From: Lapidilactobacillus wuchangensis
GTDB lineage: Bacteria > Bacillota > Bacilli > Lactobacillales > Lactobacillaceae
Direction of reading: 5' to 3'
Assembly (NCBI RefSeq): GCF_003946645.1
Contig: NZ_RHOU01000006.1
Coordinates: 1-64,000 of the forward strand
Length of the DNA stretch: 64,000 nucleotides
The translations under genes and the position numbers were made by a program. Position 1 is the stretch's first letter; every line of letters starts with the position of its first letter. Shown here in pieces: positions 42,013 through 53,063 of the stretch. The notes beneath the pieces were generated by a model that did no database searches, was not told where the DNA came from, and saw only the letters and a list, made by a program, of their open reading frames with translations.

Positions 42013-44658
42013 TTAATCTTGTTTTGCTAAAAATTCTTGAGCTGCTTGTAAAGCTTGTGGTAATTTATCAGCTTCTTTACCACCAGCCTGGGCCATATCA
42101 GGACGGCCACCACCGCCACCACCAATAACTGGAGCGATTTGCTTGATGATCACGCCGGCTTTAATGCCCTTAGCAACTGCCGCTTTTGCAACCGCGACTA
42201 ACAAGTTCACTTTAGCACCTTGGGCCGTGCCTAAAACTAACACGTCATCTTGACTTTGATTACGCCAATTATCAGCTAATTGCCGCAATTCATTCATAGA
42301 CACGTTCGGAATCAGAGCCGTGGCTAATTGATAATGGCCAGCTGTCACGACTTGTAACTTGTCTTGAGCTTCTTCTTGAGCCATTTTAGCTTTAATATTC
42401 TGTAAGTCACGTTGTGCATCTTTCAGATCTTGTTGTAACCGACTGATCTTGTTAGGCAATTCTTTTAATTGCTTCACTTTCAAATCAGCAGCCACATCTT
42501 GCAACATTTGATCATGGTCGTTCAAATATTGATAAGCTTCTTTAGACGTGACAGCTTCAATCCGCCGTACACCAGCACCAATTGCTGACTCAGAAGTAAT
42601 CTTCAACAAGCCTAATTCAGCCGTGTTCTTAACATGAGTGCCACCGCAAAGCTCCATTGAATAATCGCCAGCCTTAACAACCCGAACGCGATCACCATAT
42701 TTTTCACTGAATAACGCAATTGCACCTAGCTTCTTAGCTGATTCCAAATCAGTTTCTACAGTTGTGACCGGTAATTCTGCCCAGATCTTCTCGTTAACTA
42801 TTTGTTCAACTTCAGCTAATTGGGCCGCGGTAACTTGACCAAGGTTCGTGAAATCAAACCGTAAATAGTCAGGTTCAACTAATGACCCAGCTTGATGTGT
42901 ATGTTCGCCTAAAACATCGCGCAAAGCTTGATCTAATAAATGAGTGGCCGTATGATTACGCCGAACTTTACGCCGCCGTAATTCAGCAACAGCTAACTGA
43001 TATGATTGACCCACAGTTAAATCAGCCACTACTTCAACCGTATGCAGGTTTTGACCATTTGGTGCATGTTGAACATCAGTTACTTTGGCTAAAAGATTGC
43101 CATCAGCATCTTCGATTGTTCCCCAGTCAGCAACTTGGCCACCCATTTCGGCATAAAATGGTGTCCGATCGAAAATTAATTCAGCGGTGCCACTAGTCAA
43201 AGTCTTCACTTCTTGACCATCTTGCAAAGCCACGACTAATTTTGCATCAGGAATAGTGAGATTGTCATAGCCCACAAATTCACTAGGTTCTTTCAAGGCC
43301 ATTAAGGTTTCATTTTGAGAACCCATTGACTGTAAATCACCACGAGCAGCCCGGGCCCGATTCTTTTGTTCAGCCATTGCTTCATCAAATTCAGCCTGAT
43401 TAACGGTTAATCCTTCTTCATCAGCGTACTCAACGGTTAATTCAATTGGGAAGCCAAAAGTATCGAACAATTTGAAGGCATCGCGACCATCGATCACAGT
43501 TTTGTTAGCAGCCTTTTGGGTAGCAATTAATTGATTTAATAATGCTAAGCCATCAGTCAAAGTAGCACTGAACCGCACTTCTTCGGACTTAATGACTTTG
43601 GCAATGAAGCCTTCTTGTTCTTCAACTTCAGGATAATAGCTGTTCATGATTTTGCCGACAACTGTTACGAGTTCATACAAGAATGGCTTGTCGATTCCTA
43701 AACGACGACCATTCAGCACTGCCCGGCGAATCAAACGCCGCAAGACATAACCACGGCCTTCATTGGAAGGTAAAGCGCCGTCACCAATGGCGAAACTAAC
43801 GGCCCGGGCATGATCAGCAATAATTTTAAAAGCTACATCGGTTTTTTCAGAATCGCCATATTTCACTTGGCCACTGATTTCTTCCGTGCGATGAATAATC
43901 GGCATGAATAAATCAGTTTCAAAGTTAGTTGGGGCATTCTGCAAGACTGAAACAACACGTTCGAGACCCATCCCCGTATCAATATTCTTATGAGGTTGTT
44001 CAACGTAACGGCCATCAGCTAAATGGTTAAATTCAGAGAAAACAATGTTCCAAAGTTCCAAATAACGTTCATTTTCGCCGCCAGGATAATTTTCGGGATC
44101 ATCTTCAGCAACATTATTGAACTTTTGACCACGATCGTAGAAAATTTCTGAGTCTGGGCCACTAGGACCTTCACCAATATCCCAGAAGTTATCTTCAACT
44201 TTAATAATGTGGTCTTCAGGCAAGCCAACCACTTCATGCCAAATACGATGAGCTTCAGTATCTTTAGGATAAACAGTGACATACAATTTTTCTGGATCCA
44301 AATCTAGCCATTTAGGTGATGTTAAGAATTCCCAAGCCCAAGGAATGGCGTCTTCTTTAAAGTAATCACCAACTGAGAAATTCCCCAACATTTCGAAGAA
44401 CGTTTGATGACGTGCCGTTTTACCAACATTCTCAATATCATTGGTCCGAATACTCTTTTGGGCATTGGTAATTCGAGGATTCTTGGGAATCACGGTACCA
44501 TCAAAATACTTCTTCAAAGTGGCTACCCCTGAGTTGATCCACAATAAAGTTGGATCATCATGAGGAACTAACGATGCACTAGGTTCAACATCGTGACCTT
44601 TTGACTTAAAAAAGTCTAAAAACATTTGCCGAAATTCGGCACTGGATAATTCTTTCAT
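42013..44658 (-). CDS. alaS: Alanyl-tRNA synthetase
   Basis: 881 residues, full length. Class II aminoacylation motifs include FFKSKGHDVEPSASLVPHDDPTLLWINSGV and GRGYVLRRLIRRAV. The editing domain has the metal-binding HTATHLLDQAL and MELCGGTHV, and the C-terminal DHHA1 part ends with GGGGGGRPDMAQAGG. AAGGAG eight bases before ATG 44658 sets the start; the longer frame begins inside the T-box leader. Expression is probably controlled by the upstream T-box. It is the first gene of the operon. Confidence 0.97.
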   Translation of the reverse strand: MKELSSAEFRQMFLDFFKSKGHDVEPSASLVPHDDPTLLWINSGVATLKKYFDGTVIPKNPRITNAQKSIRTNDIENVGKTARHQTFFEMLGNFSVGDYFKEDAIPWAWEFLTSPKWLDLDPEKLYVTVYPKDTEAHRIWHEVVGLPEDHIIKVEDNFWDIGEGPSGPDSEIFYDRGQKFNNVAEDDPENYPGGENERYLELWNIVFSEFNHLADGRYVEQPHKNIDTGMGLERVVSVLQNAPTNFETDLFMPIIHRTEEISGQVKYGDSEKTDVAFKIIADHARAVSFAIGDGALPSNEGRGYVLRRLIRRAVLNGRRLGIDKPFLYELVTVVGKIMNSYYPEVEEQEGFIAKVIKSEEVRFSATLTDGLALLNQLIATQKAANKTVIDGRDAFKLFDTFGFPIELTVEYADEEGLTVNQAEFDEAMAEQKNRARAARGDLQSMGSQNETLMALKEPSEFVGYDNLTIPDAKLVVALQDGQEVKTLTSGTAELIFDRTPFYAEMGGQVADWGTIEDADGNLLAKVTDVQHAPNGQNLHTVEVVADLTVGQSYQLAVAELRRRKVRRNHTATHLLDQALRDVLGEHTHQAGSLVEPDYLRFDFTNLGQVTAAQLAEVEQIVNEKIWAELPVTTVETDLESAKKLGAIALFSEKYGDRVRVVKAGDYSMELCGGTHVKNTAELGLLKITSESAIGAGVRRIEAVTSKEAYQYLNDHDQMLQDVAADLKVKQLKELPNKISRLQQDLKDAQRDLQNIKAKMAQEEAQDKLQVVTAGHYQLATALIPNVSMNELRQLADNWRNQSQDDVLVLGTAQGAKVNLLVAVAKAAVAKGIKAGVIIKQIAPVIGGGGGGRPDMAQAGGKEADKLPQALQAAQEFLAKQD

Positions 44659-44695
44659 CAGTAAAACTCCTTCTTGATTCTTAAAATAATATAAA

Positions 44696-44884
44696 AACAC
44701 CGTTGCCATCAAGGACGCTTATGCGCGGTACCACCTTGTTTGCAACGATGTTCATCGTTAACCTCTTCATTAAAAGAACGTATTCAATTACCACTTAGGG
44801 AGCACCAATCGTGTTAACTGGAGATTTCGCACCACCAATCTCTCGCTGAGCAGTCGCCACACGTTGGCATATCTTAAGCCTCCC
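44696..44884 (-). promoter_or_regulatory. T-box leader of alaS
   Basis: The minus strand contains the T-box sequence AAGGTGGTACCGCG (about 44726-44739), whose UGGU bulge fits the ACCA end of tRNA-Ala. The long Stem I is closed by TTAGGGAG/CTCCCTAA. Candidate Ala specifier codons are GCT at 44801-44803, next to the Stem I base, or GCG at 44828-44830. The terminator form pairs CGTTGC-CAAGG with CCTTG-GCAACG followed by TTTTT; the antiterminator uses the T-box strand instead. Confidence 0.93.
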
Positions 44885-44886
44885 TA

Positions 44887-44915
44887 ATTATAGTGAACTA
44901 GCCGAACCCTGTCAA
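44887..44915 (-). promoter_or_regulatory. Sigma-A promoter of the alaS operon
   Basis: Perfect TTGACA (44910-44915), 17-base spacer, perfect TATAAT (44887-44892) on the minus strand, immediately before the T-box leader. Confidence 0.92.
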
Positions 44916-44981
44916 ATGGAAGCTTTTTTGTTACTGCAGGTATTGTCTAGCAAGGCGTAAAACCATTAAAGGCCAGTGAAG

Positions 44982-45754
44982 GTGTTCAAGCAGAACTGGT
45001 TCTGACTCCATTCCGGGCTTGCTGGTTGTGGAACGCTACCGGCATCGGTTGAAGCCAATTAAAGGTTAAAAGTCAAAACCGCTAAAACTTGATAATGGCG
45101 TTAAAACAGAACTGGTTCTGACTGCATTCCGGGCTGCTTGGCGTGGAACGCGGCGGCCATCGATTTGAGCTTTTCTGCGAAAATCTCAAATTCGAGGCTT
45201 ATCGTAAATGCTAAAGCACCAACGATAATTTCGCGGCTGACGCCAAGATCCCTCCATTCCGTCTAGAGCTGAGGTAGTACGCTTCACATTTGTCAGCGTT
45301 TAGGGCAATTATAGTGGGATTGTGTAACTCAATTCAGTCAGTAATAATAGCCGAACGGCACCAAAAAACGATGTGACAACTCACTTCTCAGTAGAGATCG
45401 TCACACCGTTTTGTATTATCACAATCTGGTTCGACCAAATAGTGATGATCAGTTTTGTTAGTTTCATCAGGTGGTGGCTAAGCGATTGACAGCTTACTTC
45501 ACTAGTATTGTCTTGATATCAACCAAATTTTAAATGATCTCAATAAAATCAAAACGTAGTGGAGGCCGCCGGGTTGTCAGCCGCCAAATTATCCTTGGCG
45601 CTTTAGCGCTTAGGATAAGGGTTGTATTTGAGATTGTTGCGTTAGCAATAAGCTCAAATCAATCCCGGCCGCGTTCCACAACTCGCCGGCCGCAACGGAG
45701 TTGTCCGCTATTCCGCCCGATACTAGTTCAGCTTTAAATCGCCCAGCAACCGCC
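44982..45754 (+). repeat. Structured mosaic repeat locus 9 (composite with a truncated extra copy)
   Basis: Left fragment of an A core (about 44982-45056, ends after GGCATCGGTTGAAGCC). Then a complete A core (about 45101-45275) with closing helix TTGGCGT/ACGCCAA and hairpins ATTTGAG...CTCAAAT and TTATCGT/ACGATAA. Next a hairpin AAAACGATGTGAC/GTCACACCGTTTT (45365-45412). Then outer arms (45470-45487 and 45737-45754, AATCGCCCAGCAACCGCC) enclose an inverted B core (about 45552-45715). The full A core is almost identical to that of locus 11. The locus fills the space between the alaS promoter and the 45789 gene. Confidence 0.85.
45365..45412. terminator. Terminator-like hairpin inside repeat locus 9
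   Basis: AAAACGATGTGAC pairs with GTCACACCGTTTT (one A-C mismatch) around a CTCA...AGAG inner part. Related but weaker forms lie in loci 6 and 7. T-rich on both strands. Confidence 0.65.
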
Positions 45755-45788
45755 ACTCTAACTGCGGAAGTCTTAACATTTCTCACTA

Positions 45789-46592
45789 TCAATCCAACTG
45801 CACGTTCAACACAGTCCGGTAATAAAAATCGGCGGTTAAAACAACCGGCAAATCTGCTGCGATCGGCGCTAAACCAACTTTATCTGGTCCGCGATGGAAC
45901 GGATTAGGTTGGATTAAAGCTGGATCTGTTAGTAACTCAGCTTGCATAGTCGAATTAAAACGCAAGCCCAAACCTAACAAACTATCGCCAGACAAATCAT
46001 CAATTTGCCAGGACACACTATCCTGATTAGCAAACGCGGCTGCTTGCCATTGATTGGCCGTTGGCAAATTGCCACCCTGGCGCCGCAATTGCTGTTGCAA
46101 ATCAGCTTGAGACCAGAATTGGCGCTGATAAACGGCGATGACTTGATCCTGGTCCACAAACGTCAAATGTTCGCTGGCCCATTCTGTGGGCTGAGCAAAG
46201 GGATTTAAAGTATTATTTGGTCGCTGTAAAAAGTCAGCGATTTCCCCTTGATAATGCTTCAAAGCCAACTGATTAGTTAATGGCTGACCAGAAACTGGAT
46301 CAATCGTGCCTAAAAAATAATGATTTGCGGGAATGGCGTCAGCACTGATTAAAAAAGGTGCCACGGCCTGCTGTTGATCATTAGCTAATTGTCCTGGTTC
46401 AAAATAAAAATGACGACCATTTAAAGCAACCTGCCAAGTTTGCTGGTCAAGCTTATTTTGCAGTGGTTGAATCTCACCAACTTGCCACAGGGGATGAACG
46501 AAATACCGTAACATTTGTTCAAATAGACCCCGTTGTTGGGCACTAGTCAGCTGTTGCCACTGTGACCAATATAAAGCCTCTTCTGTAATCAT
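45789..46592 (-). CDS. Uncharacterised protein with a possible FGE/sulfatase-modifying-like segment
   Basis: 267 residues, soluble. I do not recognise the family with certainty. A segment near residue 180 (GGNLPTANQWQAAAFAN) resembles the RLPTEAEWEYAAR signature of formylglycine-generating-enzyme (C-type-lectin-like) folds, and preceding text (ISADAIPANHYFLGTIDP) is compatible. The paired Cys active site of true FGE is absent: the protein has no Cys. Its ATG overlaps the cshB stop (ATGA), so it is translated with the RNA helicase, a pairing that may hint at a shared role. Confidence 0.65.
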   Translation of the reverse strand: MITEEALYWSQWQQLTSAQQRGLFEQMLRYFVHPLWQVGEIQPLQNKLDQQTWQVALNGRHFYFEPGQLANDQQQAVAPFLISADAIPANHYFLGTIDPVSGQPLTNQLALKHYQGEIADFLQRPNNTLNPFAQPTEWASEHLTFVDQDQVIAVYQRQFWSQADLQQQLRRQGGNLPTANQWQAAAFANQDSVSWQIDDLSGDSLLGLGLRFNSTMQAELLTDPALIQPNPFHRGPDKVGLAPIAADLPVVLTADFYYRTVLNVQLD

Positions 46593-47938
46593 CCGCGCTG
46601 CCGTTTCTGCTTCTTATGCAAGTTACGTTCCTCGCGTTCAGCAATTTTTTTCTTACGACGACGATCATCATTGATTGCTTGTTTGATTTTCTTCTTATAA
46701 CCCGGCTTAACTTTACGATGCTGCTTCTTCACATAACCAATCATATTAGGGTCAAGCCGTTCATGAGTTGCCGTCCGCTGTTCACGCCGACGCCGATCGT
46801 AACTCGTAACTATCTGACCGTCATGCAGCGTTTTCGGAATAAAATTAATCCCTAATTTTTCAAGTTGATGAACTCGGCCTTCTTCTTCGGGACTGTACAA
46901 CGTAATCGCCGTCCCATCTAAGCCGTTACGACCAGTTCGTCCAACTCGGTGAATGAAGAATTCCAGGTCACGGGGAATATTGAAGTTGATAATTAAAGAA
47001 ACACCAGGAATATCAATGCCACGAGCCGCTAAATCAGTAGCCACCACGTATTGAAAATCAAGATTTTCAATTTGCTTCATCACGCGTTTACGTTCTCGAG
47101 GTTGTAAACCACCATGAATTTTCGCAACCTTCAACCCTGATTGTTGTAATTTCGTGGTGATCTCGTCAACTTCTTCTTTGGTGTTGGCGAAAATCAAAGC
47201 CAAATAAGGTTGACCCACGTTAAGAATCTTTTCAACTAATTTAACTTTATCGCGGCCTTGACTAGCAAACAGCCAGTTTTCAACGTTAGGATTGATGACT
47301 GTTTTCGGCGTCAAATCAACTTCGGCGGGATTCGTTAAATATTTCTTCAAGAATGGTTGTAACTTGTCAGGGATCGTCGCCGAGAAAACCGCCATCTGTA
47401 ATCCAGTTGGCATTTTACTAGCGACTGCATCGACATCCTTCAAGAAGCCCATGTCTAAAGTCATGTCGGCTTCATCTATAACTAAGAAACGCACTTGGTC
47501 AACTCGTAAAGCCGAGCTTGAAACCAAATCCAAGATTCGACCCGGCGTACCAATCACAATATCTGGCTGTTGACGACGTAACTTTTCAATTTGGCGTTCC
47601 TTATCGCTACCCCCCACATAAAGATGAGTTCGCCAGTCTAAACCACTGGCCTCAATCAATTTACGAGCAGCTAAATAAGTTTGATTTGCCAATTCTCGAC
47701 TTGGTGAAGTGATCACCAATTGTGGCAAATCATCGCCCTTTTGTAATTGGGAAATTAATGGTAGTAAGAACGCATGGGTTTTACCACTGCCGGTTTCTGA
47801 TTGGACAATGGCATCGCGGCCAGCCAATAAAATTGGCATGACTGTTGCTTGGACTTTAGTTGGTACTTGGAACTTGATTTTAGCAAGGCCACTTTGTAGT
47901 TCTGGGCTTAAGTTAAAACCAGTAAAATTTTCACTCAT
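46589..47938 (-). CDS. cshB: DEAD-box RNA helicase CshB
   Basis: 449 residues. Helicase motifs: Q motif FNLSPELQSGLAKIKFQVPTKVQ, motif I VQSETGSGKTHAF, Ia SPSRELA, II VIDEADM, III FSATIP, and in the second domain IHGGLQPRERKR and FIHRVGRTGRNG. The tail of ~60 residues is very basic (KKIKQAINDDRRRKKKIAER), typical of CshB-type cold-shock helicases that act on ribosomal or messenger RNA. It is 14 bases downstream of nrnA, forming ytoI-nrnA-cshB-45789. Confidence 0.92.
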   Translation of the reverse strand: MSENFTGFNLSPELQSGLAKIKFQVPTKVQATVMPILLAGRDAIVQSETGSGKTHAFLLPLISQLQKGDDLPQLVITSPSRELANQTYLAARKLIEASGLDWRTHLYVGGSDKERQIEKLRRQQPDIVIGTPGRILDLVSSSALRVDQVRFLVIDEADMTLDMGFLKDVDAVASKMPTGLQMAVFSATIPDKLQPFLKKYLTNPAEVDLTPKTVINPNVENWLFASQGRDKVKLVEKILNVGQPYLALIFANTKEEVDEITTKLQQSGLKVAKIHGGLQPRERKRVMKQIENLDFQYVVATDLAARGIDIPGVSLIINFNIPRDLEFFIHRVGRTGRNGLDGTAITLYSPEEEGRVHQLEKLGINFIPKTLHDGQIVTSYDRRRREQRTATHERLDPNMIGYVKKQHRKVKPGYKKKIKQAINDDRRRKKKIAEREERNLHKKQKRQRG

Positions 47939-47952
47939 ATTTTTCTCCTAAT

Positions 47953-48915
47953 TTAAGCTTGGCCGTTTTCAAAGGCTTGGCCGGCAGCAATCATCTCAGC
48001 GACAATTTGCTTTACTTCTTCTAAATCAGCGGCACTAGCACCACTAGCCAAAGGATGACCGCCGCCATGATGTGCTTTGGCAATCCCATTGATGACTGGC
48101 CCCTTAGACCGGAAATGGACCCGATAAGTGCCATCAGGTTTTTCAACATATAGCGACCAGAGCAAGACTTCCCGCAAGCGACCAGGTGTTGAAACCACAG
48201 AATTGACTTGATCATCGCGAACATTTAATTTCTTCAGTAACTCTTGGGAAATAACCAAATGAGCGGCACCATGACCATCAAAAGCCAATTGATCAAAAAC
48301 AACCGCTTGTAAACGGGCCTGATTTAATGAAATTTCATTTAACGTTTGACTCACGTTACTATGACTAAACTTGTAACTAACCAGCTGGGCTGCCACTTCG
48401 AAAGTGTGGGCACTAGTTGCTGGATATAAGAAACGGCCAGTATCACCAATAATGCCGGCATACAAAACCCGTGCTGCTTCAGCATCAAGACTTAATTTAC
48501 CATCGCTGTGATTGATTAAATCCACAATAATTTCGGAACAGCTTGAAGCATTGGTGTTCACATAATAATAATCGCCATAGGCATCATCATTGGGATGGTG
48601 GTCAATTTTGATCAGGAAAGCACCTTGGTCAAAACGGGCATCACTAACTCGCGGTGTATCAGCAGTATCCGTCACAATCACCAGCGCACCTTGATAGAAT
48701 TCATCTGGAACTTCTTCAGGTGGTGTCAACCAGTCAAGATCACCAACATCCCCACCAACAAAACGAACTTGTTTGTCAGGAAAACTGTGTTTGATTGCTT
48801 CGCCTAAGCCACCTTGAGAACCAAGTGCATCTGGATCTGGATTTTGATGACGGTGAATAATAATTTTATCATATGCTTCGATCTTCGCAATAATTTGTTT
48901 AAAAGTAGCTTCCAT
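47953..48915 (-). CDS. nrnA: DHH/DHHA1 phosphoesterase, NrnA-like oligoribonuclease/pAp phosphatase
   Basis: 320 residues. DHH domain motifs: IIHRHQNPDPDALGSQGGL, VIVTDTADTPR, IKIDHHPNDD; the DHHA1 domain ends with the substrate motif AHHGGGHPLASGASA. NrnA degrades 2-5-mer RNA (nano-RNA) and 3'-phosphoadenosine 5'-phosphate in the cytoplasm. It lies two bases after ytoI and 14 before cshB, so it is in one operon with RNA functions. Confidence 0.94.
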   Translation of the reverse strand: MEATFKQIIAKIEAYDKIIIHRHQNPDPDALGSQGGLGEAIKHSFPDKQVRFVGGDVGDLDWLTPPEEVPDEFYQGALVIVTDTADTPRVSDARFDQGAFLIKIDHHPNDDAYGDYYYVNTNASSCSEIIVDLINHSDGKLSLDAEAARVLYAGIIGDTGRFLYPATSAHTFEVAAQLVSYKFSHSNVSQTLNEISLNQARLQAVVFDQLAFDGHGAAHLVISQELLKKLNVRDDQVNSVVSTPGRLREVLLWSLYVEKPDGTYRVHFRSKGPVINGIAKAHHGGGHPLASGASAADLEEVKQIVAEMIAAGQAFENGQA

Positions 48916-48917
48916 AA

Positions 48918-50243
48918 TTAAATCTCCTCAATAACTTGACAGCCAACAACAGCTTTAGCAACTAATAAATGATCTGAATAAACATTAATATCAAAAGTTG
49001 TGCGGCGCCGATTTTCATTAACCACATCCAAATGAATCGTTAACTCATGGTCCAGCTGAACCAAACGCCAATAATACAAGTTCATTTGATCAACCATACT
49101 GACCTTTTGTTGATAACGACGTAACGAGCGGGTCGCTGTCAAGGTTAATAGTTCAGTTAAAACGCCAACAGCAAGCGTTCCTTGTTCATTAGCCATCTGC
49201 GGGGTCACCATCGCATGCCAATCAGGAAAATCGCGCTCTTTACTAGGCAGTTTTTGCTGATCCACAAACAGTGCTTCGCCAATTTGGGCGGTTAATGTCC
49301 AAGTCCCTGTTTTTGGTGCGGGCAAATCATGATTTTGAACATCGCCCCGATTGACCACGCCGATCAAATCATAATTATGATCAACCACCGGCAATAAATC
49401 AATCGCATTGGACATTAACAAATGAATGGCATTGGCCAATGAGGTATGGCGTGTCACCGTAATCGGACTTTTGACCATGGCCTTATCTAAACTAGTGCCC
49501 TCACTTAAATTCTGGACATCACGATAAGTAATGACGCCGACCAAGCGACCTTTATCAGTGACCACAGCAAATCGCGATTTATTCGTTTGTTGCCGTAATG
49601 TTAAGTAATCGGCAACGCGTTGTGATTGACGCAACACCTGAATTTGTTCTAAGGGCTCAAACACATCATTCACTAGTAGAATATCCTGTTTAATATTCTT
49701 ATTTGATAACTCGCGGTTGATCAAGCTAGCCACTGTATAAGTGTCATAATTCGTGCTAATCAGCGGTAACTTTGCCTGATCGGCCAACGCTGTATTACTG
49801 GCCACCGCATCAAAACCACCAGTAATCAAAACGGCGGCGCCATGTTCCAAAGCAATTCGCTGAGCACCTGAGCGATTACCAACAATCACCAACGACATCG
49901 GTGAAATGTAAGGAATCATCGCTTCCTCAGTCATCGCACCAATCACGAATTTATTTAAGGTTTTCTTTAACCCTTGCGCACCACCTAAAACACGGCCATT
50001 GATCAAATCAAGAATATCGGCAAAGGATAGCTCTTCAATTTTCTTAGGCCGTTCTTTTTCAATTCGAACTGTACCAACTCGTTCAATCGTTGCTACCAAG
50101 CCATTAGCTTCAGCAGATTTAATTGCCCGATAAGCCGTACCCTCACTAACCTTTAAGTTATGGGCAATTGAGCGCACTGAAACCTTCTGGCCGATTGGCA
50201 GTGTTTCTAAATAATGAATAATTTCTTCATGTTTTGTCGCCAT
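48918..50243 (-). CDS. ytoI: DRTGG/CBS/hot-dog multidomain regulator-like protein (YtoI)
   Basis: 441 residues. Order: N-terminal winged helix (ATKHEEIIHYLETLPIGQKVSVRSIAHNLKVSEGTAYRAIK), DRTGG domain (about 80-185), two CBS motifs (KSRFAVVTDKGRLVGVITYRDVQ and SNAIDLLPVVDHNYDLIGVVNRGDVQ), and a C-terminal hot-dog thioesterase-like domain. The family is conserved in Firmicutes as YtoI; its ligand and DNA target are unknown. CBS domains suggest adenine-nucleotide sensing. It is the first gene of ytoI-nrnA-cshB-45789. Confidence 0.9.
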   Translation of the reverse strand: MATKHEEIIHYLETLPIGQKVSVRSIAHNLKVSEGTAYRAIKSAEANGLVATIERVGTVRIEKERPKKIEELSFADILDLINGRVLGGAQGLKKTLNKFVIGAMTEEAMIPYISPMSLVIVGNRSGAQRIALEHGAAVLITGGFDAVASNTALADQAKLPLISTNYDTYTVASLINRELSNKNIKQDILLVNDVFEPLEQIQVLRQSQRVADYLTLRQQTNKSRFAVVTDKGRLVGVITYRDVQNLSEGTSLDKAMVKSPITVTRHTSLANAIHLLMSNAIDLLPVVDHNYDLIGVVNRGDVQNHDLPAPKTGTWTLTAQIGEALFVDQQKLPSKERDFPDWHAMVTPQMANEQGTLAVGVLTELLTLTATRSLRRYQQKVSMVDQMNLYYWRLVQLDHELTIHLDVVNENRRRTTFDINVYSDHLLVAKAVVGCQVIEEI

Positions 50244-50392
50244 TTCATCACCTACACTATAACAGTTTACCTAATGTTTAGTATATCTGTTTTAATGGCT
50301 AAAGACAAAGCTAATTCTTACCGTCAAAAATATTTTTTCGGGCGTTAATCAAAGCCATATGCAAACAAAAGTTTAAAACCATTAAAACATAG

Positions 50393-51258
50393 CAAAGATG
50401 TTGAGACAGAACTGGTTATGACTCCATTGCGGGCTTGCTGGTTGTGGAACGCGGCCGGCATCGGTTTGAACCTGTGAAATAAGTGCAAAAACGGAATGGC
50501 GGCTGACTCTGTTCCGGGCTGCTTGGCGTGGAACGCGGCCGACGTTGATCTGAGCCAATTAGAAACCAAATTGTCTCAGATACAAGTCTTGTACTAAGTG
50601 GCACAGCCACTAAGAACAATTTGGCGGCTGACGCCAAGATCCCTCCACGCCGTCTGGAGTCGGTGTGGTGTACTTTATCTTTGCTAGTAATCAATGCAGT
50701 CAATGTAAGATTGCAGCAAATATCTGACTTATGTCACGGTCTCAAATTTAGCGGCTGACAACCACGCCCTCCATTCCGTCTGGAGTTGATTTCGTTCACT
50801 TCATCTTTGTTACTGCTTATGGCAATCAGAGTGGGATTAGTCAGGTAAAATTTAAAATATTGTCATATTTGAGCAGTAATCAAAATAGTCTGACCAACAA
50901 CTTTTGGTTGATTTAAATAAATTGTTAATCAACCTTTGTGATTACTACAATCTGTTTTTCAAAATACAGTAGGAATTAGTGCTATTGGTTTTTGTTTACT
51001 AATACGTTTGCTGAAGGATTAGCACCTGAATTTGCAGCTACTGCCTTGATATCGACAGAATATAAAGTGGACTAGTTTAGCTTAAAACGCAGTGGAGGCC
51101 GCCGGGGTGTCAGTCGCCAAATTCTTCTTGCCGCTTTAGCGGTTAGAAGAAGACCTGTATTTGAGATTGTTGCGTCAGCAATAAGCTCAAATCAGTGTCG
51201 GCAACGTTCCACACCCCGGCGGCCGCAACGGAGTTGTCCACTATTCTGCCAAAAACTA
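50393..51258 (+). repeat. Structured mosaic repeat locus 10 (composite split by a nested unit)
   Basis: A host A core starts at about 50398 and runs to 50473 (ending GGTTTGAACC); it resumes at 50738 with TCTCAAATTTAGCGGC and continues through the GACAACCACG arm to about 50790. Its closing helix TGGTTGT (50439-50445) / ACAACCA (50758-50764) still matches across the insert. An inverted B core lies at about 51088-51258 with closing helix CCGGGGTGT/ACACCCCGG (9 bp) and hairpin CTTCTT-CCGC/GCGG-AAGAAG. The ~300 bases between (50791-51087) show no gene and no clear terminator. It lies between the ytoI start and the groEL end. Confidence 0.85.
50474..50737 (+). mobile_element. 264-bp unit inserted inside repeat locus 10
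   Basis: A complete structured unit with terminal inverted repeats GTGAAATAAGT (50474-50484) and ACTTATGTCAC (50727-50737), 10 of 11 complementary. Inside are closing helix TTGGCGT/ACGCCAA, hairpin ATCTGAG-CAATT/AATTG-CTCAGAT and hairpin AGTGGC/GCCACT. It interrupts a second repeat copy. Length and hairpin sequences closely match the solitary unit at 18772-19033. No target-site duplication is evident, and the host copy lacks its second hairpin, so insertion may have come with a small deletion. It has no coding capacity, so any movement would need a factor supplied elsewhere. Confidence 0.7.
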
Positions 51259-51285
51259 ATTCAAATTCACATTTCGCGCCGTCAA

Positions 51286-51328
51286 CAAAAAACAGTATTC
51301 AAACCCCGAAGGATTCAAATACTGTTTC
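51286..51328 (-). terminator. Terminator after groEL
   Basis: On the minus strand AAACAGTATT pairs with AATACTGTTT around a GAA/TTC-containing inner stem, followed by TTTT. Confidence 0.88.
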
Positions 51329-51361
51329 AAAATTATTCATAAATTATTGTAATCAGTTAGA

Positions 51362-53020
<1,659 letters not shown>

Positions 53021-53063
53021 TTAGAATTTTGCGAAATTTATATTTTTACTTTTAGTTGTTGAA

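Noticed and set aside
50727-50742. Direct target-site duplication around the nested repeat unit
   Set aside because: The flanking bases are ACCT on the left and GGTC on the right, which are inverted rather than direct, so no duplication can be claimed.
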